DNA of 64,000 bases. Source: Sphingopyxis sp. 113P3. GTDB taxonomy: Bacteria > Pseudomonadota > Alphaproteobacteria > Sphingomonadales > Sphingomonadaceae. The DNA is taken from positions 2,141,501 through 2,205,500 of the forward strand of contig NZ_CP009452.1 in the NCBI RefSeq assembly GCF_001278035.1, in the 5' to 3' direction. The notes below the pieces were generated by a model, which was not told the DNA's origin, searched no databases, and saw only the letters and a program-made list of their open reading frames with translations. The number at the start of each line of letters is the position of its first letter. The first letter of the stretch is position 1. A program made the position numbers and the translations under genes. This document shows positions 36,494 through 45,145 of this stretch, in pieces.

Positions 36494-36514
36494 AATTGAT
36501 AATCGTTCGCGATA
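36494..36514. promoter_or_regulatory. Fur-box-like site upstream of the PepSY operon
   Basis: aattgataatcgttcgcgata matches the site at 43381-43401 in 20 of 21 positions. It contains a TGATAATC half-site like the Fur consensus and lies 35 bases upstream of the first gene, so binding would cover the promoter. Iron-dependent repression is inferred. Confidence 0.65.
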
Positions 36515-36549
36515 GAGGCAGCTCGTTCCCATCTCAGTCAGACGATCCG

Positions 36550-37191
36550 ATGCATGCACCCTTGTCTCCGCGACCGGCACAGAGGAAGAGCCGGAAGGCC
36601 TTCTGGCTGAAACAGCTGCACATGTGGCACTGGACGAGCTCGGCCGTGAGCCTCGTTGGCCTCCTGCTGTTCGCGATCACGGGACTCACGCTCAATCACG
36701 CCGCGGATATCGAAGGGCAGCCCATTATCGCCGAGCGGTCGGCGCAGCTCCCCCCGCCACTTGTCCGCGCCGTCGCGTCGGGTCCTCCCGAAGGCAGGGC
36801 ACGCCTGCCGCGGCCCGTTGCCGCCTGGGTCGAGGAGGCGCTGCCTCTCCGGGCGTCGGCAGAGGCTGAATGGTCCGAAGGCGAAGTCTATCTCCCCGCG
36901 CCGCGTCCCGGCGGCGATGCGTGGGTTGCGATCGACCGCGCGAGCGGGGCGGTGACAGCGGAGATCACCGATCGCGGCTGGATCTCTTATCTCAACGACC
37001 TTCACAAGGGCCGCAATTCGGGCGCCATGTGGAGCCTGTTCATTGACGTGTTTGCCGGCGCCTGCCTGATCTTTGCGCTCACCGGACTCTTGCTGCTCCA
37101 GCTTCACGCAGCGAAGCGGAAGAGCACCTGGCCACTGGTCGCCTCCGGCTTTGCCTTCCCGGCCGCGCTCGCCATCCTGTTCATCCATTAG
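36550..37191 (+). CDS. PepSY-associated transmembrane protein
   Basis: A 213-residue inner-membrane protein. The N-terminal helix region LHMWHWTSSAVSLVGLLLFAITGLTLNHA is the PepSY-TM signature; conserved His residues there often bind haem or metal. A periplasmic region follows (residues 50-150), then SYLNDLHKGRNSGAMWSLFIDVFAGACLIFALTGLLLL and a last helix. Such proteins are thought to move electrons for extracytoplasmic metal reduction. It is the first gene of an iron-related operon (36550-39537), after a Fur-like site. Confidence 0.88.
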   Translation: MHAPLSPRPAQRKSRKAFWLKQLHMWHWTSSAVSLVGLLLFAITGLTLNHAADIEGQPIIAERSAQLPPPLVRAVASGPPEGRARLPRPVAAWVEEALPLRASAEAEWSEGEVYLPAPRPGGDAWVAIDRASGAVTAEITDRGWISYLNDLHKGRNSGAMWSLFIDVFAGACLIFALTGLLLLQLHAAKRKSTWPLVASGFAFPAALAILFIH

Positions 37192-37202
37192 GAGTATATC
37201 GC

Positions 37203-37733
37203 ATGCAGCCCCTCTCCCGTGCCGCTCTCACTGGCCTCACGCTGGGATTGAGCGGGACGCTCGCGGCTCCGCTGCTCGCGGCCGAGCCCGCGACGATGGA
37301 CGTGACCGTCACCATTCCCCGGCTGAAGGTGGCCGAATATCACCGCCCCTATGTCGCGATCTGGGTCGAGAAGGCCGGGGGGGCGGCGAAGAGTGTCGCT
37401 ATCTGGTACGATTATGACATGAAGAACAACGAGGGGACCAAATGGCTCCGCGACGTGCGCCAATGGTGGCGTGTGTCGGGCCGGTCGCTCCGTTTCCCCG
37501 CCGATGGCATCACCGGGGCCACGCGCGCGCCGGGGACGCACAAAATCTCCTTTTCGCGCGCGCAACTCGGCGCGCTGGCGCCTGGTCAATATATTCTCGC
37601 GATAGAGGCTGCTCGCGAGGTTGGCGGGCGCGAACTGCTGCGCATCCCCTTCAGCTGGCCCGGCAAGGCGGGCGCCGGCGGCCGCGCAGTGGGCAAGGCC
37701 GAACTCGGCGCCGTCTCCATTTCCTTCCGCTAA
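37203..37733 (+). CDS. DUF2271 exported protein with flavinylation-like motif
   Basis: A 176-residue protein with a signal peptide (ALTGLTLGLSGTLAAPLLAAE) and the DUF2271 core (RPYVAIWVEKAGGAAKSVAIWYD; KWLRDVRQWWRVSG). Residues 101-107 are DGITGAT, which matches the Dxx[ST]GA[ST] motif whose last Thr/Ser receives FMN from ApbE in RnfG/NqrC-type proteins. An ApbE gene lies two genes downstream. It is therefore probably a periplasmic flavoprotein, electron carrier or reductase. It sits 11 bases after the PepSY gene. Confidence 0.85.
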   Translation: MQPLSRAALTGLTLGLSGTLAAPLLAAEPATMDVTVTIPRLKVAEYHRPYVAIWVEKAGGAAKSVAIWYDYDMKNNEGTKWLRDVRQWWRVSGRSLRFPADGITGATRAPGTHKISFSRAQLGALAPGQYILAIEAAREVGGRELLRIPFSWPGKAGAGGRAVGKAELGAVSISFR

Positions 37734-37750
37734 GCTGAGAGGAATAAGCA

Positions 37751-38584
37751 ATGAAGAAGCATATTATTGGTTTCGCGGCGACGGCCGTGCTGGCGGTTCT
37801 GGCGGCGGTGCCCGCAAGCGCGCACCGGCAATGGCTGCTCCCCTCGTCGACCATCGTGTCGGGCGACGACGTCTGGGTGACGGTCGATGCGGCAGTGTCG
37901 AACGACCTTTTCTATTTCGAGCACCAGCCGCTCCGGCTCAATGCGGTGAAGGCGTGGGCACCTGACGGCAGCGAGGCGCCGATCGAGAATGCCTCAACCG
38001 GGCGCTATCGCAGCACCTTCGACGTGCATCTCACGCAAAGGGGAACCTGGCGGATTGCCTCGGTCTCCGATGGGCTGATGGGCAGCTATGACCTTGGCGG
38101 CAAGACCGAGCGGCTGCCGCGTGGAACGACGGGTGCGAATCTCGCCGAGCGACTTCCCGCAGGCGCGACCAATGTGAAGACGGTGGAATCGAACAGCCGA
38201 AACGAGATTTTTGTGACCTTGGGCGAGCCGACGACCGGTTTGTTCACGCCCACCGGCAAGGGCATCGAGCTGGCGCCGGTCACTCACCCCAACGACCTCT
38301 TCGCGGGCGAAACCGCGATCTTCCAGTTTCTTCTCGACGGCAAGCCGGCCGCGGGGCTGCCCGTGACAGTAATTCCGGGCGGTATCCGCTACCGTGACCA
38401 GCTCGGCCAGATCGACCTGACGACCGATGCCGAGGGCAAGGTAGACGTGACGTGGCCCGAGGCCGGCCTCTACTGGCTCAATGTCACGACGCCGCGCGCC
38501 GGGGGTGACGAGGGGGCGGCCGAGACGGCGGAGCCGCAGCGGCGGGCAAGCTATGTCACGACGCTCGAAGTGATGGCGCCCTGA
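37751..38584 (+). CDS. DUF4198 exported protein
   Basis: A 277-residue periplasmic protein with a signal peptide (FAATAVLAVLAAVPASA) followed at once by HRQWLLPSSTIVSGDDVWVTVDAA, the DUF4198 opening in which the mature N-terminal His often binds metal. It has two beta-sandwich regions (second: AGLPVTVIPGGIRYRDQLGQIDLTTDAEGKVDVTWPEAGLYWL). NikM-like members assist metal uptake. With PepSY, DUF2271 and ApbE neighbours a role in iron handling is likely but unproven. Confidence 0.88.
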   Translation: MKKHIIGFAATAVLAVLAAVPASAHRQWLLPSSTIVSGDDVWVTVDAAVSNDLFYFEHQPLRLNAVKAWAPDGSEAPIENASTGRYRSTFDVHLTQRGTWRIASVSDGLMGSYDLGGKTERLPRGTTGANLAERLPAGATNVKTVESNSRNEIFVTLGEPTTGLFTPTGKGIELAPVTHPNDLFAGETAIFQFLLDGKPAAGLPVTVIPGGIRYRDQLGQIDLTTDAEGKVDVTWPEAGLYWLNVTTPRAGGDEGAAETAEPQRRASYVTTLEVMAP

Positions 38585-38649
38585 CCGACCGTATCCTGAT
38601 CCCGCGGGCGCTGACGCCTGCCGCTTTCACTGCCCGCGACAGCGGCGCG

Positions 38650-39537
38650 GTGATCGAAACCTTCGCCGGCGAGACCATGGGGACGCGCTGGTCGCTTCAG
38701 GCTGTCTCGCCCCCGGTAGGGGTATTGCAGGGCGTTCAGTCGGTACTTGACCGCGTGGTCGCGCAGATGAGTCAGTGGGAAGCGGCGTCCGACCTCTCGC
38801 GTTTCAACCGCGCCGCGCCCGGCGCCTGGCGCGACGTGCCGGCGGAGCTTGCCCATGTTCTGGAAGCTGCGCTCGCGATCGAACGATTGAGCGGCGGCGC
38901 GTTTGAGCCCGCGCTGGGCCGGATCACCGAGCAATGGGGTTTTGGAAGCACGGGGCCGGTCGATCAGGCGCCGGACGACACCCCCGCAACCGGCCGGATC
39001 GAGCTTGATACCGCGCAACGGAGAGCGCGGCGAAGCCAGGACGCGCTACTCGACCTTTCGGGAATCGCCAAGGGCTATGGCGTCGACGCAGTGGCTGCAT
39101 GGCTGCTGGCGGGGGGCACGCGCCATTTCCTCGTCGAAGTCGGTGGAGAATTGCGCGGCGAAGGCATAAGGCCCGATGGCCAGCCCTGGTGGGTCGATGT
39201 CGAGCTGCCGCCGTCCTGGTCCGGCGCCGGCTGGCGGATCGCATTGCACGACCTCTCGGTAGCGACTTCGGGCGACTATCGCCGCGGCTTCGAGGTCGAT
39301 GGCCAGCGTTATTCGCACAGCTTCGACCCGCGCACCGGCCGGCCGATCGTCAACGGCGTGCGCTCGACGACGGTGATCCACCGCAGCTGCATGATGGCCG
39401 ACGGCTGGGCGACGGCGCTCACGGTTGTAGGCCCGGAGGCCGCGATCAAACTCGCCGATGAACAAGGGCTCGCCGCCTGTGTGCTGGCGCGGGGGCGGGA
39501 ACATATCTCGCGCGCGTGGCGTGCGATGCTCGATTAG
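38650..39537 (+). CDS. apbE: FAD:protein FMN transferase ApbE
   Basis: A 295-residue enzyme that attaches FMN to Thr/Ser of exported flavoproteins using FAD and Mg2+. Motifs: ETMGTRWSL, the substrate-site LDLSGIAKGYGVDAVAAWL, HFLVEVGGELRGEG, and metal-binding HSFDPRTGRPI and MADGWATALTVVG. The GTG at 38650 is the first conventional start, but the frame is open and looks conserved back to 38581 (RILIPRALTPAAFTARDSGA), where a CTG overlaps the DUF4198 stop as CTGA. The true protein may thus be 23 residues longer. The stop (39535-39537) overlaps the stop of the convergent tonB gene. Confidence 0.93.
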   Translation: MIETFAGETMGTRWSLQAVSPPVGVLQGVQSVLDRVVAQMSQWEAASDLSRFNRAAPGAWRDVPAELAHVLEAALAIERLSGGAFEPALGRITEQWGFGSTGPVDQAPDDTPATGRIELDTAQRRARRSQDALLDLSGIAKGYGVDAVAAWLLAGGTRHFLVEVGGELRGEGIRPDGQPWWVDVELPPSWSGAGWRIALHDLSVATSGDYRRGFEVDGQRYSHSFDPRTGRPIVNGVRSTTVIHRSCMMADGWATALTVVGPEAAIKLADEQGLAACVLARGREHISRAWRAMLD

Positions 39538-40310
39538 GGGCTTTTCCCGCGCAGCATGAAGGGGATTTCGACCAGTCCCTTGACTTTCACGGCCTGTCCG
39601 CCCCGTATCGTCGGCGCCCAGCGCCATTTCCGGACAGCCCGAAGGGCCGCCTCGTCAAGACGCTGAAAGCCGCTGCTTTCCGCAACCGAGATCGCCGCAA
39701 CCGAACCATCGACATCGAGCGTCAGCGCGAGAACCACCGTGCCTTCCTCGCGATGACGCCGGCTTTCCCGCGGATAACTTGGCGGTGCTCCCGAGATCAT
39801 GCGCGTGCCCAGATCGTCTGTCTGGACCGTCGCGGGTGGCGCCGGAGGGGCCGGAGGAGCAGGGGGAAGGGCGACCGGCACCGGCGGGGCCGGGGTCGGG
39901 TCCGGCGTGACCAGCAACGGCGGCTGCTCGTTCGGCAATGTGACGAGCGGGCGGGGCGCGGCGACCGGCGCCTGTTGTTGCTGCGGCACATCCTGTGGTG
40001 CGGGCGGCGGCGGGGGCAGGACGGCAGACAGGTTGACCACCGCCAACTTTGCAGCCCCGGTCTGTGCGCGTCGATAATTCGTCTGGGCTAGCGCCGCGAG
40101 CAATATCGCCGACAACAGCAGCGTTAGCGTGGCTGCGGGCAGATTCGGCTTGCGATCCTCGCCATAGCGGCCTGGCGCCAGGCGCGTGCCGGCGGGCGTC
40201 GCGCAAGCGCTTCCCCCGGCCTCGCTGCGACGCGGCGCTTCGACCTCGTCAGGTCTCGGACCAGTGCCGAAGGAGGTTGTGGTAGACGCAAGTGAGTTGG
40301 AGGACAGCAT
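39534..40310 (-). CDS. Energy transducer TonB
   Basis: A 258-residue protein. A membrane anchor (LPAATLTLLLSAILLAALAQ) lies near residues 58-77, then a Pro-rich periplasmic spacer (residues 97-165), then the TonB C-terminal domain (PPSYPRESRRHREEGTVVLALTLDVDGSVAAISVAESSG; AVRKWRW). It couples the proton-motive force to outer-membrane receptors, presumably the neighbouring Fiu-like one. The only plausible ATG (40310) lies inside the upstream dioxygenase gene, a 62-base overlap, giving an unusually long cytoplasmic N-terminus of about 55 residues. Confidence 0.88.
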   Translation of the reverse strand: MLSSNSLASTTTSFGTGPRPDEVEAPRRSEAGGSACATPAGTRLAPGRYGEDRKPNLPAATLTLLLSAILLAALAQTNYRRAQTGAAKLAVVNLSAVLPPPPPAPQDVPQQQQAPVAAPRPLVTLPNEQPPLLVTPDPTPAPPVPVALPPAPPAPPAPPATVQTDDLGTRMISGAPPSYPRESRRHREEGTVVLALTLDVDGSVAAISVAESSGFQRLDEAALRAVRKWRWAPTIRGGQAVKVKGLVEIPFMLRGKSP

Positions 40311-40938
40311 CGTCGTCGGCTCCGTCGAGCGTGAGTTTCTGGATCGCGGTATCCATTTCGAACAGCATCCGCCGTTGTTCGTTGTCGCGCACCAGACTCT
40401 GGATCCAGAAGAAGGATGCGAGCCGCGCGCCGCGGGTCACCGGCTCGACACGGTGAAGGCTGTTTGCAGGATAGAGGATGGCGTCGCCCGCTGGCAGCGC
40501 AATCCCGCGCCCGCCGGGGCTGCCGCTGATGATCAGGCGGCCGCCGTCATATTCCTCCGGATCGCAGAGGAAGAGCGTACAGGACAAATCCGATCGCAGA
40601 TGTTCGCCGTTCGCCATCTGCATCACGGAGCCATCGACGTGGAACCCATATTCGCCGCCGCCGGCGTAGCGATTGAAGCGCGGCGGCAGGATTTTGCGCG
40701 GAAGCGCCGCGGCAAAGAAGGTCGGATTGCGCTTCAATGCGGCAAGGACCGCAGCACTGAGTTCGACCTTGAGCGGAGAGGTGTCGGGCAATTGTTCGTT
40801 GCGCTTGACCTTGGCACCCTGCGCCCCGACCGTTTCACGCCCGTCGGTCCAGTCGGCACCGTCGAGGCGGCGGCGGAACTCGGCCACCTCGTCGGGCGTC
40901 AGAACTTTCGGGATGTGCAGCAACATGCCGGTCTCCAA
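40249..40938 (-). CDS. piuC: Fe(II)-dependent dioxygenase, PiuC/YbiX family
   Basis: A 229-residue 2-oxoglutarate dioxygenase. Iron ligands appear in GEYGFHVDGSVM (His, Asp) and NSLHRVEPVTRGARLASFFW (His and the co-substrate Arg). The C-terminal part (LVRDNEQRRMLFEMDTAIQKL) is typical of PiuC/YbiX. These proteins accompany catecholate siderophore receptors of the PiuA/Fiu type and are thought to process a siderophore or xenosiderophore. It lies 61 bases after the fiu stop in the same direction. Confidence 0.93.
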   Translation of the reverse strand: METGMLLHIPKVLTPDEVAEFRRRLDGADWTDGRETVGAQGAKVKRNEQLPDTSPLKVELSAAVLAALKRNPTFFAAALPRKILPPRFNRYAGGGEYGFHVDGSVMQMANGEHLRSDLSCTLFLCDPEEYDGGRLIISGSPGGRGIALPAGDAILYPANSLHRVEPVTRGARLASFFWIQSLVRDNEQRRMLFEMDTAIQKLTLDGADDDAVLQLTCVYHNLLRHWSET

Positions 40939-40999
40939 TATCTTTCACACGGCAAAGGCGGTAGGCAAGCCCCCCGCCATGCCCCGGTGCCCTTCCTGC

Positions 41000-43309
41000 C
41001 TAGAAGCGGAAGTCGGCACTGAACAGGAAGGTTTGCGGCTGCCCCGGGACGTAGCGGTAGCCACTCTTGTTGATGGCGGCGACATAATCTTTGTCGAACA
41101 GATTATAGGCGTTCGCGCGCAGCTTGACGTTGTCGTTGATCGCATAACCGAGCATCGCGTCGACGACCGTATAGCCTTGGGTGCGTGGCGGCGTCCCGAC
41201 CGCGCCATCAGTCCCGCGCCGCATTCCGCTGGTGTAGCGAACGCCGCCGGCCAGCTCGAGGCCGAAGGGCGTGCGGTAGCTGGTCCACGACGAGAAGCTG
41301 TCGTCGGGCGCATAGGTCAGGCCGCTGCTGCCGTCGACCGCGACGGCGTCGCCGTTGGTCACCTTGGTCTTCTGATGCGCGTATCCGGCGGATATCGACC
41401 AGGCGTCGGTAATATTGCCGACCACTGACAGTTCGAAGCCCCGCACCCGCTTCGAGCCGCTCTGGATGTCAGAGGGGTCGGCGGCGTTGATTTCGTTCAG
41501 AACCTTGGTCTGGAACACGGCCGCGTTAAGCGCGAGTGCGCCATCGAGGAGGTCCCACTTCAGGCCCGCCTCGATCGTCCTGGCTTTCTGGGGAGCGAAG
41601 TCGGGGTTGTTGGCGTTGTTGCCGGTCGCGAGCGTGAAGGTCTCGCCGCCTGGGGGCTGCTGTGACAGCGCGTAGTTCACATAGAGGCTGACCGGCTCGC
41701 TCGGCTTCAGGACGGCGCCGAGCTTCCAGTTGAAGAGCGTATCCTTGGCCTTCAGGTCGGCAGTGGTGACAATCGTGCCGACTGGCGCGGTGCCGCAAGG
41801 CACGGCGCCGCGGCCGGTTCCGTTGTTGCAGACCGCATTGGTGAAATAGGTCGTCTTGAAATGGTCGACCCGCACGCCGCCGGTGACCAGCAACAGCCCG
41901 TCAAAGAATTTCGCGGTGTCAAAGGCATAAAAGGCGAGGGTGTTCGTCTTACCCCGCGACGCGGCGCCGTTGCGCGAATGGGTGTAGTCGCTCGTGTCGT
42001 TCCAGTCGGGATTATAGAGATTGGCGACCGGCAGTGTGCCCGTGGAGCTGTGGCTGTAGAGGACCTGCTTCTCGCCGGTGATCTCGGCGCCGATGCTGAG
42101 ATTATGCTCGATCGCTCCGATCGCGAAATCGGCCCGAAGGTTGAGCTGGTTGGTGAGGATGCGATTTCTGCTGTCGCGGATCGTCGGGTTTCCGCGCGTC
42201 ATGTGATAGGCTGAAAGGTCGTCAGGATTGGCTGGATCGCCACTAATATTGGCTCCTGTCGACATGAAGGCGGTCAGCAGATAGTCCTGCCGGGTCTCAC
42301 CGGCGCGTGCGATATTGGTAAGCCGAACGCTGTCGGAAAAATCATGCTCTATGATGAGCGTTGCCATTCTCGCTGTCACATCGTCGTGATCCTTGCGCGT
42401 GCCGTAGAAATTCTCCGAACGGACCGGATGGCCGGCCAGCGGCTCCAGTCCAGGTTGCGGCTGCCAGCCGGGGAGGGCGATCGTCGGGACATAGCCGTCG
42501 GGAATATTGTCCTGATCGACGTAGAGAAGATTGAGCCAGGCGCGGGTGGAGGTGTCCAGCCCGAGGCCGAGCGAGGCGGCAAGGCCGACGCGCTGGTTCT
42601 CGACATGGTCGCGCCCCGGAACGTCGCTGTCCTGCCACAAGAGATTGAGGCGCAGCGCGTTGTTGCTGGAGGCGCCGAGCGTCTGGTTGACGTCCGCCGT
42701 CACGCGCCTCTGCCTGTCGGTCCCAATCGATAGCGCCCCCGAAAGCGCGTTTTCCAGCGAAGCGCGCTTGGTCACCATATTGATCGCCCCGGTCGGGGCG
42801 GTGCGGCCGTTGTCGGTGCCTGCCGGCCCCTTCGCGACCTCGACCGCTTCGGTATTGAAGACATCGCGCGAGATCGAGCCGAGGTCGCGAATGCCGTCCA
42901 CGAAGATGCTGCTCGACGTGTCGAAGCCGCGCATGCGGATCGAATCGCCGCTCGTCGTGTTGCCGTTCTCACCGGCATAGAAGGTGCCGACGCCCGGGCT
43001 GTTGCGCAGCACTTCGGCCAGCGTCGTCGCGCCCTGTTCGGTGAACAATTGTTTGTCGATGATCTGGATCGTCTGCGGCGTGTCGCGCAGCGGCTGGGTG
43101 AATTTGGGCGAGGAGGGCTTGTCGACCTTGTAGCCGTCTTCCTCGATCGCGGTGTCGACAACGGTGACGCCGCCGAGCACGGGATGCTTGGCTTGTTGTC
43201 CGCTCTCTTGCGCCGTTGCAGGATAGATGGCGACACCGAAGCAGCTCAGCGCCAGATAGGCCGGCGCCGCCGCGGACATGGTTTCGCGCAAACGCAAGAT
43301 CGACATCAA
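41000..43309 (-). CDS. fiu: Catecholate siderophore TonB-dependent receptor, Fiu-like
   Basis: A 769-residue outer-membrane receptor. The plug domain has FTQPLRDTPQTIQIIDKQLF, VLRNSPGVGTFYAGENGNTTSGDSIRMRGFDTSSSIFVDGIRD and the Fiu-type VEVAKGPAGTDNGRTAPTGAINMVTK. The barrel ends with QTFLFSADFRF (terminal Phe). It imports ferric catecholate siderophores or their breakdown products. Fur-like sites upstream and the adjacent piuC and tonB genes support an iron role. The length is normal. Confidence 0.94.
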   Translation of the reverse strand: MMSILRLRETMSAAAPAYLALSCFGVAIYPATAQESGQQAKHPVLGGVTVVDTAIEEDGYKVDKPSSPKFTQPLRDTPQTIQIIDKQLFTEQGATTLAEVLRNSPGVGTFYAGENGNTTSGDSIRMRGFDTSSSIFVDGIRDLGSISRDVFNTEAVEVAKGPAGTDNGRTAPTGAINMVTKRASLENALSGALSIGTDRQRRVTADVNQTLGASSNNALRLNLLWQDSDVPGRDHVENQRVGLAASLGLGLDTSTRAWLNLLYVDQDNIPDGYVPTIALPGWQPQPGLEPLAGHPVRSENFYGTRKDHDDVTARMATLIIEHDFSDSVRLTNIARAGETRQDYLLTAFMSTGANISGDPANPDDLSAYHMTRGNPTIRDSRNRILTNQLNLRADFAIGAIEHNLSIGAEITGEKQVLYSHSSTGTLPVANLYNPDWNDTSDYTHSRNGAASRGKTNTLAFYAFDTAKFFDGLLLVTGGVRVDHFKTTYFTNAVCNNGTGRGAVPCGTAPVGTIVTTADLKAKDTLFNWKLGAVLKPSEPVSLYVNYALSQQPPGGETFTLATGNNANNPDFAPQKARTIEAGLKWDLLDGALALNAAVFQTKVLNEINAADPSDIQSGSKRVRGFELSVVGNITDAWSISAGYAHQKTKVTNGDAVAVDGSSGLTYAPDDSFSSWTSYRTPFGLELAGGVRYTSGMRRGTDGAVGTPPRTQGYTVVDAMLGYAINDNVKLRANAYNLFDKDYVAAINKSGYRYVPGQPQTFLFSADFRF

Positions 43310-43380
43310 TTTCCCCTTTTATTTCGAGTGTGTCCTTTGACCAGAGGGCTGCTATTGCGAATCGATCGCAGTGTCAATGA

Positions 43381-43401
43381 AATTGAGAATCGTTCGCGAT
43401 A
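43381..43401. promoter_or_regulatory. Fur-box-like site upstream of fiu
   Basis: aattgagaatcgttcgcgata differs by one base from the site at 36494-36514. A second imperfect palindrome, tgcgaatcgatcgca (about 43356-43370), lies between it and the fiu start (43309). Two adjacent sites suggest strong iron repression of the receptor gene. Confidence 0.65.
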
Positions 43402-43424
43402 TAGTCGCAGCCGGGGAGGTGAGA

Positions 43425-44150
43425 TCAGCGGCGGGGCTCAAGCCACCAAGTCTGGCGCCAGCCATAAGGGGTCGCTACAGGCGTTCCGCGGCCATCGGTC
43501 GCGGGCTTGAAGCGAAAGCGCATTTCGATCAGGCGGCACGTCGTCGCATCGAGCGACGGATCGCCGCTGGACTGAGCGATGCGGCAACCGGTAACATGCC
43601 CTGTTGTCTCGATGGTGAAGCGAACCTCAACTTCGCCACCGACCTTCGCGCGGGCCGCGGGCCTCGGATAATCGGAATCGCGGATCGTACCGCTAATCCA
43701 GGCCGGACGTGTTCCCCCGCCGGTGCCGATGCCCGATCCGCCGGCGCCGAGTCCGTCACCGCGGCCGCCCGCGCCAGAACCCGTTCCGGCGGTGGGCGCG
43801 GCACCCGCGGAGGATTCGCTACCCGCGCCGGGTGCTGGCGCGGCGGGGACTGTCGGCTCGAACGGCTTCAGCTTGGCTTTGGGCGCCGCGACCGGGGCGG
43901 CCTTGGCTCTCTTGTTTGCAGCCCCCTCTTTGCCGCTCGCTTTTTCGGCGAAGCGCGGCTCCGATGGAGGCTCCTCGCGGGGTGGCGGGGGTGCTGCTAT
44001 GGTGATTGCGCTGATCGCGGCCTCCGCGACACGGACGACCGAGAGATCGAGCCCGCTTACCAGACCTGTTCCCACCGCCGCGACGGCGAGCACCGTGGCA
44101 GTTGCCGCGATCCCGCGTTGCCGGCCCGAAATCTGACCGCTGTAGTTCAT
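43425..44150 (-). CDS. TonB-family energy transducer (second copy)
   Basis: A 241-residue protein from ATG 44150 (MNYSGQISG). A single membrane helix (GIAATATVLAVAAVGTGLVSG), then a Pro/Ala/Lys-rich and Gly-rich spacer (residues 55-145), then a TonB C-terminal domain (GEVEVRFTIETTGHVTGCRIAQSSG; RFRFKPATDGRGTPV). The domain is shorter than usual and ends WLEPRR. It lies 115 bases upstream of fiu, reading in the same direction, so it could energise that receptor; the other TonB gene lies downstream of piuC. Confidence 0.85.
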   Translation of the reverse strand: MNYSGQISGRQRGIAATATVLAVAAVGTGLVSGLDLSVVRVAEAAISAITIAAPPPPREEPPSEPRFAEKASGKEGAANKRAKAAPVAAPKAKLKPFEPTVPAAPAPGAGSESSAGAAPTAGTGSGAGGRGDGLGAGGSGIGTGGGTRPAWISGTIRDSDYPRPAARAKVGGEVEVRFTIETTGHVTGCRIAQSSGDPSLDATTCRLIEMRFRFKPATDGRGTPVATPYGWRQTWWLEPRR

Positions 44151-44188
44151 CGTTCCATCCACGGCGGCCAAGCGCCTCGGGGCTGAGC

Positions 44189-45055
44189 CTACAGAAATTC
44201 GTCTAGCGTGGACATGAACCGTTCGAACTGGTCATGATGCAGCCAGTGGCCGGCATTTTCAAATTCAATCACCTTAGCGTTGCGAAAATGGGCGAGCCGG
44301 CCGTCCTTTTCCGGGTTCGAGGCCCAGCTGTCGGCACCGTAGAGAAGCAATGTGGGGCAGGTGATGGCCGACCACAGCGCCTCGATATCGGCCTCGGGCA
44401 TGTCGAACACCGACCAGACGTTGAGATAATTGTCGAATTTCCAGCTCCAGCTCCCATCCTCGTTTCGGTTGATTCCCTGGACGGTGAGGTGGCGCGCCTG
44501 CTCGGGAGTGAGATACGCGTTTTCGGCCATCATCCGGGCGAGGGCGTCGTCGAGCGTCGCATAGCGCTTGGGGATTCTGCCCGCCGCCGCGCGCTTGTCC
44601 TCGATCCATTTGCGGAAGCGCTCGGCAACCGGCACCGCCGCGCGTTCTGCACGCTCCTTTGGGGAAGGCCCCAGGCCTTCGATCGCGACGATCTTGCGGA
44701 CATGGTCCGGGTAAAGACCCGTGTAGCGCAGCGCAATATTGCCCCCCATCGAATGGGCGACAATCGTGATCGGGGCGAGGTCGAGCTGGTGGATGAGCTG
44801 CGCGAGGTCGTAGACGAAGGCGTCCATGTCGTAATTGGCGTCCGGTGACCAGGCGCTGTCGCCGTGGCCTCGAAGGTCGGGCGCGATGATATGATAGCGG
44901 TCGGCAAGTTTCTCGGCGACCCAGTCCCAGCTTCGGCAATGGTCGCGTCCGCCGTGCACGAGCAGCAGCGGCGGGGCGCCTTCATTTCCCCAGTCGACAT
45001 AGTGCAGCTTCAATCGCTGCGAAATGAAGCTGTTGGAGGTGGGGCCTCTTGCCAT
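44189..45055 (-). CDS. Alpha/beta-fold hydrolase
   Basis: A 288-residue enzyme. The oxyanion region is LLLVHGGRDHCRSWDWV, the nucleophile elbow AHSMGG has Ser, and the distal His lies in FENAGHWLHHDQFERF. The acid is probably the Asp in LLLYGADSW. The cap domain is helical (residues 140-210). It resembles epoxide hydrolase and meta-cleavage hydrolase relatives but the substrate cannot be read. The ATG at 45055 is supported by divergence from the SDR gene at 45146, with 90 bases between. Confidence 0.88.
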   Translation of the reverse strand: MARGPTSNSFISQRLKLHYVDWGNEGAPPLLLVHGGRDHCRSWDWVAEKLADRYHIIAPDLRGHGDSAWSPDANYDMDAFVYDLAQLIHQLDLAPITIVAHSMGGNIALRYTGLYPDHVRKIVAIEGLGPSPKERAERAAVPVAERFRKWIEDKRAAAGRIPKRYATLDDALARMMAENAYLTPEQARHLTVQGINRNEDGSWSWKFDNYLNVWSVFDMPEADIEALWSAITCPTLLLYGADSWASNPEKDGRLAHFRNAKVIEFENAGHWLHHDQFERFMSTLDEFL

Positions 45056-45145
45056 CGGTTCGTCCTTGCTGTCTGGTTGGGTTTCAAAAGGCGACCGAAT
45101 CCGATCCGTCAACCCCGGATCGTGCGCTTCAGGGGAGATAGCAGC

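Noticed and set aside
40310..40366. TonB start further downstream to avoid the overlap with piuC
   Set aside because: No ATG, GTG or TTG in frame lies between 40310 and the membrane helix, so the overlap was accepted.
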